Origin: Tretioscincus oriximinensis
Lineage: Eukaryota > Chordata > Lepidosauria > Squamata > Gymnophthalmidae
Length of the DNA: 64,000 bases
Assembly: GCA_022410635.1 (NCBI GenBank)
Contig: JAJVDF010000499.1
Location: forward strand, 922,507 to 986,506
Direction of reading: 5' to 3'
The position numbers and the translations under genes are program-made. The notes under the pieces are model-generated. The model ran no database searches, was not told where the DNA came from, and worked only from the letters and a program-made list of their open reading frames with translations. Of this stretch, positions 25,801 to 33,663 are shown piece after piece. Position 1 is the stretch's first letter. Every line of letters starts with the position of its first letter.

Positions 25801-28800
25801 ACTGAAAATGATTGTAAGGCATCCCAGAGTGATCTATTGAAATTGGGTGAGTGGGCATCAAAGTGGCAAATGCACTTCAATTTAAGCAAGTGCAAGGTCA
25901 TGCACATNGGGNGAAAAAACCTCAACTGCTTCTACCACCTGATGGGAACCAAGCTTTCTGTAACAGAGCAAGAAAAGGATCTTGGGGTGTTGGTGGACAA
26001 TTAAATGAAGATGTCAACCCAGTGTGCAGCAGCAGCAAAAAAGGCAAATTCCATGTTGGGGATAATTAGGAAAAGAATCAAAAACAAGTCAGCAAATGTT
26101 GTTTTGCCTCTTTATAAATCTGTGGTGAGGCCACATTTGGAATACTGTGTTCAATTCTGGTCACCACATCTCAAGAGGGACATTTTGGAACCGGAGAAGG
26201 TGCAGAAAAGGGCAACAAAAATGATCAAGGGTCTGGAGCACCTCCCTTATGAAGCAAGTCTGGGCCTCTTCAGCCTTGAAAGGAGACGTTTGAGGGGTGA
26301 TCTGATTGAAGTGTACAAAATCATGCATGTGATGGACAAGGTGAATAGAGAAAACATGTTTTCTCTATCACACAACACAAGGACCAGAGGGCACTCCTTA
26401 AAACTGTTGGGTAGAAAAGTGAGAACAGNCAAAGGAAAGTATTTTTTCACCCAGAGGGTGTTGCCTCTGGGATGGAGCAACAGGCAGGACTCTAACATAA
26501 GAACATAAGAAGAGCCATAGTGGATCAANCCACAGCCCATCAAGTCCAGCATTCTGTGTCACACAGAGGCCCACCAGATGCACCTGGGCAGTCCGAACAG
26601 AGGAAAGCAAAATATGCTCCTGTTCATGACTCCCTGCAAANGGTATTTCAGGAGTCCTGCCTGTTGCTCCATCACGGAGGCAACATCCAGACATCCATCC
26701 TAGTATCTGCATACAGTAAATGCCAAGCAAAGATCTAAATTTATAGGAGTGGCACAAATAACAAGAATTAGCCAAACCCATCCTGGTCTAGAATAAATTC
26801 ATTTGACAAGTATTTTAAATGTCCCTAATTATATGTTCAATGCAACTTTTCTGAAGTTATTCCATTACTGCTAGTAGTTGTAATTCTGAAAGCATTAACA
26901 TGAAATGTCACGCACATGTGGCATGTAGGTGGAGTCCAATTTGACTATTAAATCTTGTTTTGATNCACACATAAAGACATATAATTTGAAGAGGGAGCTG
27001 ATCACAGAATTTTCAGGTCCATGCCAGTATTTAAAAGTAAAAGAGAACAATATTTCTTAAATTGAAAACTCATTGCTACCACATGTTTACTTCTAGATAA
27101 AGCTTTTTGAAAAAAAAATGTATGGCAGGAAGTAATTTAGTACCAATCATGCAAAACATTTTTAAAATCAACTTTTGGCTTCAGTATCAACTAATGAATA
27201 GAGGTTNCTGGAGAAAGGGAGCAGATGCACACAACCTATCCTAAAGCATGTAGACCCTAGATGGATAGGGAAATGTGTCAATTTACAGTTGCATAGGAAG
27301 CACATGCTTCAATACTTTTGAAATGCAGAATCTGAGCCAGTTTTTGTATAGCTACTTTGGTTAGTATCCAATTTTGTATAAGTAACTGCAAACAAATTCT
27401 TGAAGCGAATGACACATTTTACATTACAGTCAAGCCAAGGCACACGGCCAAGATATTATCTGCCATTTCAAAACACAGTCACAGCACCATTCCAGTCATA
27501 TTCAAAAGCAAATTCAAAAGGTTAAGGACAATATGAGCCTACCAAGGTGAAATTAATCCAGGTAGTGCAGTGCAGTCAATACAAACAGTAATTCCTTGAA
27601 TTTCAAAGCTTTAAAATAAACATTTTGCATTTAATTTTCGGTTGTAANTTTAGATACAAAAAGATGGAAAACATGCACCACACAACTGATTTTCAAAAGA
27701 AACAAGCAGCAGTAAATTTATTTATTTATACTTGTATCCCGCCCTATACCCGAAGGTNTCAGGGTGGCCAACTATAGGGTGGCGCACATAGCTTTTGTTG
27801 CTTTCTTCACAACAGACACCCTGTGGAGTAGGTGGGGCTAAGAGAGTTGAAAGAACTGTGACTGGCCCAAGGTCACCCAGCTGGCTTTCGTGGAGGAGTG
27901 GGGAATCGAACCNGGAGACTACCAGGTACGAGTCCAATACTCTAACAACTACACCAAACTGGCTGAGTGGNACTGAGTCCTGCATTGAGCAAGGGGTTGT
28001 ATACGATGACCCTGGATGTCCCCTTTTACCTCTATGATTCTACTGCATATCATGAAGAATACAAATATAAATACATAAAATACCAAACAAGTTGAATACA
28101 TGATATAATACATAACCACAAACAGTGAAAGACACACGTACATTATAAAAAGAGGNAGAATAAAAGAAAAAGCTTATGTGTTCAATTCTATAACATCACT
28201 GACTAAAAGCAATGACTTATATTCAAGATATAAATAAACTGAGTTTTATTGCAGATTATAACCCAAAATACAGACATGGCATTCACAAACTAATGCAACC
28301 TGTGACAAGCTCCACCACTCTGTACTACCATGCAGATGCCAGGTCCCTATTCCAAGATATAATCCATTATAGGGTTAAGACAGCAATGTTCCCTTTTTAA
28401 TGGGTGTAGAAAAGAAGTAATATCAATTGGGGCTGGCAGTATTATAAGCTGCACCTGCTGAATTTATCCTATTTTTACATCCATTAAAGGTGTAGCATTA
28501 CTGCCCTGCTTTAACATTAATCAAGAATAAGGTCCAGTGCAGAACAGGATTTAACACTCTAGTTTCCCCTAAATGCAATCCTGCCAGGAGGGAAGATTGA
28601 ATTTTAAATATATTTTAGGAATATTCTATATATCTTTTTATTATTGTGATCTGTTTTAGGACCTCTTTGGTGAAGGGCAGGGTATAAATTCATAAACAAG
28701 AACAGCTACATTGATGCAGACATTTATTTCACAAATCAACCTATGAAGTTTAGAAAATTAATAAAATAAAAAAGCGAGATTTAGACTTGTCCCCACTGAG

Positions 28801-29999
28801 GCTTATTCTGGGCTATATCTCAGGACACAGCTTGGCCATACACATGCCAGTATAGCCTATGGCAGGCCCATTCANGGTCTGTCATAGTCTACGCTAGCAT
28901 GTAGATGGCAGGCTTCTATTCTGAGATATAACCTTCAATGGGGACAGGACCTAAGATTACTGTCTTCAGCTTTCGCAAGCGGCCTCTGTGCCTTTCTGTA
29001 CTTGGCTTTGGGATATATCCTAGAACAGGCCCCTGCCATAGCCTATACTAGCATACAGATAGTATTCTTATTCAAAGATAAATTCCTAATTAAAGCCTAT
29101 TGTTTAAAAAGTCTATCTGCTCCAGGCAGGGTTACCACAAAAAAAGGAACATGAGTTTTGTAGCCTTGAGGGGCAAAATTTCTGTTTTTTTCTTTTAGTC
29201 TGGGGTGGTGTTTTTCTTGTGGTAACCCTTATCCCCACATGACAGAACATATTCCTGAGATCGTATAACTATCGAAGCGAAAGCACCATTATTATTATTA
29301 TTATTATTNNNNNNNNNNNNNNNNNNNNNNNNNNNNNNNNNNNNNNNNNNNNNNNNNNNNNNNNNNNNNNNNNNNNNNNNNNNNNNNNNNNNNNNNNNNN
29401 NNNNNNNNNNNNNNNNNNNNNNNNNNNNNNNNNNNNNNNNNNNNNNNNNNNNNNNNNNNNNNNNNNNNNNNNNNNNNNNNNNNNNNNNNNNNNNNNNNNN
29501 NNNNNNNNNNNNNNNNNNNNNNNNNNNNNNNNNNNNNNNNNNNNNNNNACAACAAAAACAAAAAGATGTTAGTTGTGTCTGCCACTCTTCATCTGCCTTG
29601 TTTGGGGATTTATTTATTTATTTGTATTTATATCCCTCCCTATACCTCAAGGTCTCAGGGCAGTCAACCAAAGGGCAGCACATATAGCTTTTATTGCTTT
29701 CTTCATAGCCGACACCCCGTGAAGTAGGTGGGGCTGAGAGAGTTGTAAAGAACGACTCTGAAGAACAGCTGCCTTTCATGGAAGAGCGGGGAATCGAACC
29801 TGGACTACAACNTAAGAGTCCAACACTCTAACCACTATAAATGGGCACCGAAAACGTCACGCAAGCAGCCTCGTTTCTTCTTTCCAGGCACCAAGGAGCA
29901 ACAGAGCCCCCAGCAAGCGGGGCAGCAGCAGTAGAACCACAACCGAACCCGACCGAGGCTTCTCTTCGCCCACCCACCTTTTTCCTCCATTAGGGCCAT
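542..29999 (-). CDS. CEP95: CEP95 (centrosomal protein 95), 16 coding exons, 3' end outside window
   Basis: Spliced minus-strand gene, ATG at 29999. Coding exons: 29978-29999, 24747-24875, 23480-23587, 19512-19610, 16535-16643, 14299-14414, 13858-13971, 12520-12707, 10657-10729, 9522-9595, 7147-7262, 6365-6497, 4745-4859, 4061-4242, 3217-3309, 542-692. All have AG/GT borders and compatible phases; the sum is 1822 nt (607 codons plus one base). Identification rests on the N-terminal block [14 protein letters not shown]...[20 protein letters not shown], which I recognise from vertebrate CEP95 (CCDC45), and on later [10 protein letters not shown] and [10 protein letters not shown] blocks. The first ~110 residues form a globular, predicted calponin-homology-like domain; the middle is low-complexity and acidic; residues after ~430 become K/E/R-rich and coiled-coil-like. 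Human CEP95 is about 820 residues, so some 200 C-terminal residues should lie beyond position 1. The protein localises to centrosomes and spindle poles; its biochemical role is poorly known. It is head-to-head with DDX5, as in human. Confidence 0.93.
1039..1195 (+). repeat. ~155-bp polypurine (GA/GAA) tract
   Basis: Almost unbroken A/G on the plus strand (C/U on the CEP95 transcript), ~350 nt upstream of exon 16. H-DNA-prone simple repeat. Confidence 0.85.
1194..1257. repeat. Inverted repeat, 22-bp arms, 20-nt loop
   Basis: ATTAAGCACACTGCCTTAGG (from 1194) pairs with the complement ending at 1257, two mismatches. Abuts the purine tract. Confidence 0.8.
1598..1675. mobile_element. Tc1/mariner-type MITE (CTGCTCAAAA ends)
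   Basis: Short palindromic element between TA dinucleotides, diverged internally. CEP95 intron 15. Confidence 0.65.
1905..2682 (+). mobile_element. CR1-type LINE 3' end (family A)
   Basis: Decayed C-terminus of a CR1 reverse transcriptase ([24 protein letters not shown]) with many Ns, running into the typical 3' end gttggacc..gatgaccc..ctctataattc and a terminal ATTCT-type repeat. 5'-truncated; in CEP95 intron 15, antisense to the gene. Confidence 0.9.
3217..3309 (-). CDS. CEP95: CEP95 exon 15
   Basis: Encodes [18 protein letters not shown] and ends A-K-A-K-K-M, a coiled-coil segment. Acceptor tattccag, donor gtaaga, 93 nt, phase 0 to 0. Confidence 0.9.
4061..4242 (-). CDS. CEP95: CEP95 exon 14
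   Basis: Encodes a basic Ser/Pro segment ([15 protein letters not shown]) followed by a charged helix ([16 protein letters not shown]). Acceptor ttgttag, donor gtaatg, 182 nt, phase 1 to 0. Confidence 0.9.
4745..4859 (-). CDS. CEP95: CEP95 exon 13
   Basis: Encodes [10 protein letters not shown] then [17 protein letters not shown], a block I recognise from CEP95. Acceptor aaatggcag, donor gtatta, phase 0 to 1. Confidence 0.9.
5150..5560 (-). mobile_element. L1-like ORF2 C-terminal relic
   Basis: Minus-strand translation around 5460-5510 gives [16 protein letters not shown], resembling the H-x-W-W-x-C-P-x-I-x-x-F-W tail of L1 ORF2; the rest is heavily mutated. CEP95 intron 12. Confidence 0.55.
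6365..6497 (-). CDS. CEP95: CEP95 exon 12
   Basis: Encodes [23 protein letters not shown], the start of a heptad-like coiled coil. Acceptor tttttcag, donor gtaagt, 133 nt, phase 2 to 0. Confidence 0.88.
6671..6913 (+). mobile_element. tRNA-derived SINE, family 1
   Basis: tRNA-like head (agtggttagagtgttggact, B-box-like tttgattcc), body agtcacagttctttagaact..ccccacctacttcac, tail ataagtataaataaataaat. CEP95 intron 11. Confidence 0.85.
7147..7262 (-). CDS. CEP95: CEP95 exon 11
   Basis: Encodes [16 protein letters not shown] and ends F-L-G-K. Acceptor ttctcacag, donor gtatat, 116 nt, phase 0 to 2. Confidence 0.83.
7430..7580 (-). mobile_element. CR1 family B 3' end
   Basis: Shares the tail (aagaacataagaagagcc..catctagtccagcattctg..ctcacacagaggccc) with the copy at 45721. 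CEP95 intron 10. Confidence 0.85.
8150..8613 (+). mobile_element. LINE 3' end with Cys/His C-terminal motif and TTATC tail (copy 1)
   Basis: Encodes [12 protein letters not shown] and R-L-C-T-C-E-I then T-T-H-V-L-L-D-C, a C-x-C...H...C pattern found at the end of several non-LTR retrotransposons. Ends gactaatcattaaactt plus tandem TTATC. Family not identified; CEP95 intron 10. Confidence 0.65.
9522..9595 (-). CDS. CEP95: CEP95 exon 10
   Basis: Encodes an acidic, Gln-rich stretch ([18 protein letters not shown]). Acceptor attctttag, donor gtaatt, 74 nt, phase 1 to 0. Confidence 0.8.
10657..10729 (-). CDS. CEP95: CEP95 exon 9
   Basis: Encodes [22 protein letters not shown]. Acceptor tttttag, donor gtaaga, 73 nt, phase 0 to 1. 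Ser-rich; called from splice sites and phase. Confidence 0.8.
11740..11900 (-). mobile_element. Penelope-like tail fragment
   Basis: Shares agcttttgtagacaaatttacttcttcagatg and ttagtctc..aaggtgct with the outer ends of 44985-45722. CEP95 intron 8. A shorter trace is at 13775-13830. Confidence 0.45.
12520..12707 (-). CDS. CEP95: CEP95 exon 8
   Basis: The longest coding exon here: a Pro-rich segment ([19 protein letters not shown]) in a likely disordered linker. Acceptor ttttttag, donor gtatgt, 188 nt, phase 1 to 0. Confidence 0.86.
12868..13182 (-). mobile_element. CR1 family B 3' end
   Basis: About 310 bp of diverged 3' UTR, through ggccgatgaccctctgggtg. CEP95 intron 7; a second copy on the opposite strand lies 115 bp away. 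Confidence 0.85.
13299..13450 (+). mobile_element. CR1 family B 3' end
   Basis: Plus-strand tail (actgcccaggtgcaattggt..gactagatgggctctgg), facing the 12868-13182 copy. Contains a short (GT)n. Confidence 0.8.
13858..13971 (-). CDS. CEP95: CEP95 exon 7
   Basis: Encodes [16 protein letters not shown] and a basic stretch I-R-F-T-G-K-K-A-A. Acceptor ttcttaaag, donor gtaaga, 114 nt, phase 1 to 1. A Penelope-tail-like repeat fragment lies just downstream in the intron. Confidence 0.82.
14299..14414 (-). CDS. CEP95: CEP95 exon 6
   Basis: Encodes [15 protein letters not shown] and ends L-F-S-L-R-N-E. Acceptor tctacttag, donor gtatgt, 116 nt, phase 2 to 1. Confidence 0.82.
14780..15510 (+). mobile_element. 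Same LINE family as 8150-8613 (copy 2)
   Basis: Shares aggctagattcgaccag..gacatc..gaacataccagtccaggacaggct and the terminal gactaatcattaaacttc with copy 1, which is more intact. CEP95 intron 5. Confidence 0.6.
15790..16086 (+). mobile_element. tRNA-derived SINE, family 2
   Basis: Head ggcacggatagctcagtcac (A box) and gggttttgaagccc (B box); tail aaaagcgggg..ccagttcttctt then (ATC)n. CEP95 intron 5. Confidence 0.85.
16535..16643 (-). CDS. CEP95: CEP95 exon 5
   Basis: Acidic linker ([19 protein letters not shown]). Acceptor taaacag, donor gtaaga, phase 1 to 2. Fast-evolving; called from splice sites, phase and position between firm exons. Confidence 0.82.
16760..16972. mobile_element. Mariner-type MITE (GTGCTTCAAAAAATGTATAC ends)
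   Basis: Copy 1 of 3: terminal repeats tgcttcaaaaaatgtataca and its complement, 5' tip mutated. No transposase frame. CEP95 intron 4. Confidence 0.78.
16973..18281. other. CEP95 intron 4, no feature except a tandem duplication
   Basis: AT-rich unique-looking sequence; no exon, RNA gene or recognisable transposon beyond 17886-17935. Confidence 0.5.
17886..17935. repeat. 25-bp tandem duplication
   Basis: Two adjacent copies of gattacctgtaattaacaa (25 bp), differing at two positions. CEP95 intron 4. Confidence 0.85.
18282..18355. mobile_element. Tc1/mariner-type MITE, intact
   Basis: 74-bp palindrome, CTGCTCAAAACAATTAAGGG paired with its complement at the other end (one mismatch), TA on both sides. 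Nearly all terminal inverted repeat. CEP95 intron 4. Confidence 0.8.
19014..19368 (-). mobile_element. CR1 family B 3' end
   Basis: About 355 bp of 3' UTR in CEP95 intron 4, 144 bp from exon 4, with the same landmarks as the 45721 copy. Confidence 0.87.
19512..19610 (-). CDS. CEP95: CEP95 exon 4
   Basis: Encodes [26 protein letters not shown], the end of the N-terminal domain. Acceptor ccccccag, donor gtgagc, 99 nt, phase 1 to 1. Confidence 0.93.
19622..20700. other. CEP95 intron 3, nothing recognised
   Basis: AT-rich, short A/C-rich runs near 20440-20500; no coding or repeat family recognised. Confidence 0.45.
20722..20970 (+). mobile_element. tRNA-derived SINE, family 1, full length
   Basis: Begins gagccagtttggtgtaatgg and ends ggtgggaaataagtacaaat; one N in each half. 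CEP95 intron 3. Confidence 0.87.
21941..22108 (+). mobile_element. tRNA-derived SINE, family 1, truncated
   Basis: Lacks the 5' tRNA head and 3' tail; fused directly to the L1 relic at 22109. Confidence 0.8.
22109..22830 (+). mobile_element. L1-like ORF2 relic
   Basis: Shifting plus frames give [14 protein letters not shown] then [12 protein letters not shown], the order of the L1 ORF2 C-terminus (R-W-Y..., C-W-R-C/G...). Ends near an (AAC)n tract; preceded directly by a SINE fragment. CEP95 intron 3. Confidence 0.6.
22851..22890. repeat. (AAC)n microsatellite
   Basis: About 13 perfect AAC units at the end of the L1 relic region. Confidence 0.9.
23480..23587 (-). CDS. CEP95: CEP95 exon 3
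   Basis: Encodes [13 protein letters not shown] followed by [23 protein letters not shown]. Acceptor ttttacag, donor gtaagt, 108 nt, phase 1 to 1. One N falls in the third base of an Ala codon and is harmless. Confidence 0.93.
24747..24875 (-). CDS. CEP95: CEP95 exon 2
   Basis: Encodes the start of the N-terminal domain ([12 protein letters not shown] ... [11 protein letters not shown]). Acceptor ttttaacag, donor gtaaga, phase 1 to 1. The most conserved part of the protein and a basis of the gene call. Confidence 0.93.
25600..26494 (+). mobile_element. CR1-type LINE (family B), RT portion
   Basis: Encodes [20 protein letters not shown], the A-D-D catalytic box (I-A-D-D-T-K-L), and D-L-G-V-L-V-D; frames broken by stops and Ns. 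The 3' end is cut in its UTR and joined to an inverted tail of another copy. CEP95 intron 1. Confidence 0.9.
26495..26707 (-). mobile_element. CR1 family B 3' end, inverted
   Basis: Reverse-complement tail starting aacataagaacataag; tail-to-tail with the preceding plus copy. Confidence 0.85.
27716..27964 (-). mobile_element. tRNA-derived SINE, family 1, full length
   Basis: Reverse copy from tttatttatttatacttgta to caaactggct. CEP95 intron 1. Confidence 0.87.
27965..28042 (+). mobile_element. CR1 family A 3' tail fragment
   Basis: Last ~75 bp of the family A tail (cctgcattgagca..gatgaccctgga..tatgattct), abutting the 5' end of an opposite-strand SINE. Confidence 0.7.
28781..28954. mobile_element. 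MITE-like inverted-repeat element (TTAG..TGTCCCCA ends)
   Basis: Left ttgtccccactgagg..ctatatctcag is inverted on the right as ctgagatataacc..tggggacagga, enclosing catgccag/atggcagg words. Fragments recur at 29000-29090, 34490-34600, 38770-38895, 47085-47145 and 48745-48830. Confidence 0.5.
29287..29548. other. (ATT)n microsatellite and assembly gap
   Basis: ATT repeats to 29308, then 240 N to 29548. The gap is in CEP95 intron 1; no expected CEP95 exon appears missing. Confidence 0.9.
29608..29840 (-). mobile_element. tRNA-derived SINE, family 1
   Basis: Reverse copy in CEP95 intron 1, ending 138 bp from exon 1. Confidence 0.82.
29978..29999 (-). CDS. CEP95: CEP95 exon 1 (start codon)
   Basis: Encodes M-A-L-M-E-E-K plus one base, then donor gtgggt. 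The split codon completes to Glu with exon 2, giving the conserved E-W-L start of the N-terminal domain. It lies in a GC-rich promoter. No earlier in-frame ATG was seen; the ATG at codon 4 is an alternative. Confidence 0.85.
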
Positions 30000-30059
30000 A
30001 GCTCGACCCCTTCGCGGCAGCGCTCCGCTCTTCTCCTTCCCCACCAGTCCCGCGATTTA

Positions 30060-30420
30060 AATCCTTTTGACCGCTCTACATCCTTCTGCCCCCTTGATTG
30101 GCCAGCTGAAAGTTGAGGAGGCGGGACTTCCTCTGAGGTGACTTAGATATTCATAACGGCTTCCGTTGCCCCATCTCTGCTTCCGACTTCGATGACCCAA
30201 TTGTAGGGAAAGGATGACGTAATTGTTTTCTGGGTAAATCTGGTTGCTGTAGCAACGGAATATTGCCGCGGGGAGAGAAGGGCGAACGCTAATGAGTGAC
30301 GCGTGACGTCTTGTAAAAAGAAAAAATGGCTCTCGGTGGCCCCTGCAGGACGGGATTCTCGAGCTCACACGCTGAGATCTCGCGTCCACTTACCCCGCCC
30401 AGCCATGCCGGACAGGAGCC
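30060..30420 (-). promoter_or_regulatory. CEP95: CEP95 CpG-rich promoter region
   Basis: GC- and CpG-rich DNA upstream of the CEP95 ATG without a clear TATA box. It holds ETS-like CTTCCG/TTCCG elements (30151-30186), an inverted CCAAT (attgg, 30096-30100), a CRE variant TGACGTAA (30215-30222), an X-box (30243-30256) and a partial CRE TGACGTC (30304-30310). The start site cannot be placed from sequence. Confidence 0.65.
30243..30256. promoter_or_regulatory. RFX X-box GTTGCTGTAGCAAC
   Basis: A perfect palindrome of half-sites GTTGCT and AGCAAC with a 2-nt spacer, fitting the RFX-family X-box consensus. RFX factors control many centrosomal and ciliary genes; this one is 244 bp upstream of the CEP95 start codon. 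Confidence 0.7.
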
Positions 30421-30609
30421 ATAGGGAAGACTCTGTTTTCAGCTTCCCTTCAGAAACACCCTTGGCATCGGCAAACCACTCTGCAGATCTGCCAGGAAAA
30501 CTGATTCAAAGGCTCCATGGACTCTATGAGTCCCTNTGGCTCAGAGAGCTTTTGAGGTCCTGATTTAGATTGAAGGACTATGGCAACCCTATCGTAGCAA
30601 TTCTTTATT

Positions 30610-31192
30610 CTTTATTTATTTATTTGTATTTATATCCCGCCCGATACCTGAAGGTCTCAAGGCGGCCAACCATATGGCAGCGCACATAGCTTTTTGCTGC
30701 TTTCTCCACAACAGATACCCTGTNAAGTAGGTGGGGCTGAGAGAGTTCTAAGAACTGGGACTGGCCCAAGGTCCCGGTAGGCCCGGTTTGATTCCCCACT
30801 CTTCCATGAAAGTCAGCTTNGGCCTGTCACAGTTCTTTAGAACTCTCTCAACCCCACCTACTTCACAGGGTGTCAGTTGTGGTGAAAGCAGCAAAAGCTA
30901 TTTGGTTGGCCGCCCTGAGACCTTCGGGTATAGGGAGGGGTATATTATTATTTATTTGTACTTGTATCCCGCCCTATACCCAAAGGTCTCGGGGTGGCCT
31001 AGCATAGGGTGGCGCACATAGCTTTTTGTTGCTTTCTCCACAACAGACACCCTGTGGAGTAGGTGGGGCTGAGAGAGTTCTAAGAACTGTGACTGGCCCA
31101 AGGCCACCCAGCTGGCTTTCGCGGAGAAGTGAGGAATCGAACCAGGAGACTACCAGTTAAGAGTCCCACGCTCTAACCATGAAACCAAACTG
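30610..31192. mobile_element. Cluster of three family 1 SINEs (minus, plus, minus)
   Basis: 30610-30778 minus (truncated), 30781-30944 plus (truncated), 30945-31192 minus (nearly full). Just beyond the CEP95 promoter; the opposite orientations give strong self-complementarity. Confidence 0.85.
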
Positions 31193-31658
31193 TAGTCTGT
31201 TTGGCTCCTCCCTCCACTTCCATTTATCTATGGGTTCGTCCTTTCATACTCACAACAACAAGCCTGTGAGAAAGGCTGCAGAGAAATAGTTGTTTAGAGG
31301 CAGTCACTAAGGTCACGATCTTGAGTCCCTTGGTTTTTAGGGACAAAAGGAAGGAGCACAATATGAGGGGGAAAGTACTGGCACATTGGGCCAAATGATA
31401 AGCCAAAAGAGTAGTCAAAATCAGCTGAAAATTTAAAATGGGGAGTTCTACATAGGGTTTATTATCCCTGAAGATGAGACAGATGAATAGGTGTGGTTGC
31501 TTTTTCTAAACTGGAACATGGAGGAACCCCTTCATAAGGCTACAATTAAGTGCTTTTTTTTGGTTTTCTAAGCTGCATATTCTCAAGTGGTGGTAATCGG
31601 TTGTGCTTAGTGGAACTAGTAATCCCCTGTTAAATTTGCTTGTTGCTGGAAAAATATA

Positions 31659-31986
31659 CTGCTCAAAACAAGGGAACACTTTAACATAATATTATTTATT
31701 TATTTATTCTTATATCCCACCCTATACCCGAAGGTCTCTGGGCGGCCTACCATAGGGTGGCAGACATAGCTTTTGTTGCTTTCTCCACAACAGACACCCT
31801 GTGGAGTAGGTGGGGCTGAGAGAGTTCTAAAGAACTGTGACTGGCCCAAAGTCACCCAGCTGGCTTCCATGGAGGAGTGGGGAATCGAACCAGGAGACTC
31901 CCAGATGCGAGTCCAACACTCTAACCACTACACCAAACTGGCTGTTAAAGTGTATGTTAAAGTGTTCCCTTAATTGTTTTGAGCAG
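31659..31986. mobile_element. Tc1/mariner-type MITE interrupted by a SINE
   Basis: MITE ends CTGCTCAAAAC (31659) and TTTTGAGCAG (31986) between TA dinucleotides; a minus-strand family 1 SINE (31690-31944) sits inside. The uninterrupted form is at 18282-18355. Confidence 0.8.
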
Positions 31987-32812
31987 TATATATAATGAAA
32001 ACTGTTTGTAAATTCATTTATTTACTTTCATTTATATCCCACTCCATGTTGCATGGTCTAAATGAAAAATTATTTTAAAAACACATTTCTAAACTAATAT
32101 AAGGTGCCATTGCTTATATTATGGCCTGGTATAAACAGAAACCTGCTTATGTATTTAAAAACTGGCAGGAATTTGTATAGTACTTTTGTTATTGAAATGG
32201 CTAAAAGTTTATAATTATTGTACTTATAATTACAGTACATAAGGGAGGAAAAATAACTTTTGTTATTTGATTCACTCTCACATTTACTCACTTCTTTACT
32301 GTAACCTTTGCAAATGTTATTGTTTAGAAGAGCTTAAAATTCATATAATTGATTGCAGTCATACCAACCAGTTTCACTTCTAGATTTTTTTTCTGTCTCA
32401 AAACAATATCGATTGTGTAATATTTCACTCTTCTTAGGAAATCCCAACAAAACATATTCTAAAAAGCTGAAGGATTTTGCAATTAAAAAACCCACAAAGC
32501 AACCTCAATTCCCAGAGCATNATCCAGCTAAATTGTTCCTCTTTTTCCTAAAGTATTATTGCATCTGGAAAGTTTGTTTGGGACCTACTGTTTTATGAGC
32601 CAGCTATTAATCTTCTATTTTTTAAGCCATCATTCAACTTCCTATTTTCTATTTCTACTGTAAATGCAGTGCATAATGCCTTTTANGTTCCTATCTATTT
32701 CTACTTGGATGTCAATGTGAAGGTAATTTTATTTCTCATTATAGTACAATCTTGATTAGGAATAAATTCCAGGAGTTTGGTGCTGGTGGATAGGTCTCAT
32801 GCAGAATATATA

Positions 32813-32886
32813 CTGCTCAAAACAATTAAGGGAACACGTTAACATAATAGTGTAACACTAAGTATTCCCTTAATTGTTTTGAGCAG
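32813..32886. mobile_element. Tc1/mariner-type MITE, intact
   Basis: Same family and length as 18282-18355, TA-flanked, in the CEP95-DDX5 spacer. Confidence 0.8.
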
Positions 32887-33348
32887 TATATTTTAATTTA
32901 TTATAGTATATGCCCTTTAGGTCCTAAAACAATCAACTTGTCATTCACTGGGAGACCGGCTTAAAGAGCCCTTGGAGTCAGTCCTGAGTCTGCCGTAACA
33001 GTTTCTAATCTCACCTCTTTGGTCCTGACCAGTGCCACCAGAATGGACCTGTGCTAAATTTAACCATGGGGCATGCCAGCTGCTACCTCATCTGTGGGCT
33101 GATTGTATATCTTGTTGTTGAGGTCTACAAGTGTATCCTCCTTCTTCATTACTTGCAAAATAACACTATATGTGGAAAGGGCTTTTGTTGTGTTTACCTG
33201 TTGCTAGTGCAACAATAATAATTTAATGCTTTCTGTATCCATGCAATGAAGATTCTGTCTTGAATATTCTGACCATTTGGAGCATCACTTTAAGACAGTT
33301 TTATATACACAGTAAACTGTCAGGTTGAGTATAGAGTACTTTGTCTTC
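32887..33348. other. CEP95-DDX5 spacer, nothing recognised
   Basis: No open frame or familiar repeat between the MITE and the palindrome. Confidence 0.45.
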
Positions 33349-33424
33349 TAAATTTATTAATTTTAGTTATTTTCTACTTCATACTCCAGTATGAAGTAGA
33401 AAATAACTAAAATTAATAAATTTA
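33349..33424. repeat. Perfect palindrome, 37-bp arms, 2-nt spacer
   Basis: 33349-33385 is the exact reverse complement of 33388-33424, separated by cc. AT-rich, able to extrude as a cruciform. Confidence 0.9.
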
Positions 33425-33663
33425 CAGAATAGTTAAGTCTCCTTTTTTTAGGGACTTGAATTGTGCAGAACTGGCACACAGTTTTATCTGCTGAAGGCAG
33501 AATATTAATGAGTTAAAAACTAAATACATTTGGAATAGTCTCCCCCTCGAGGTAATCATCGCTGTAGTTTTAGATTATCTTTGAAGATGCACCTCTTTCA
33601 ACTGGCCTTTGGCTGAAGGTATCTCATTTGTTCCCACTTTTAAATGCTGTTTTTATATAGTTT

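Noticed and set aside
26005..26508. 167-codon open frame
   Set aside because: CR1 family B reverse transcriptase C-terminus.
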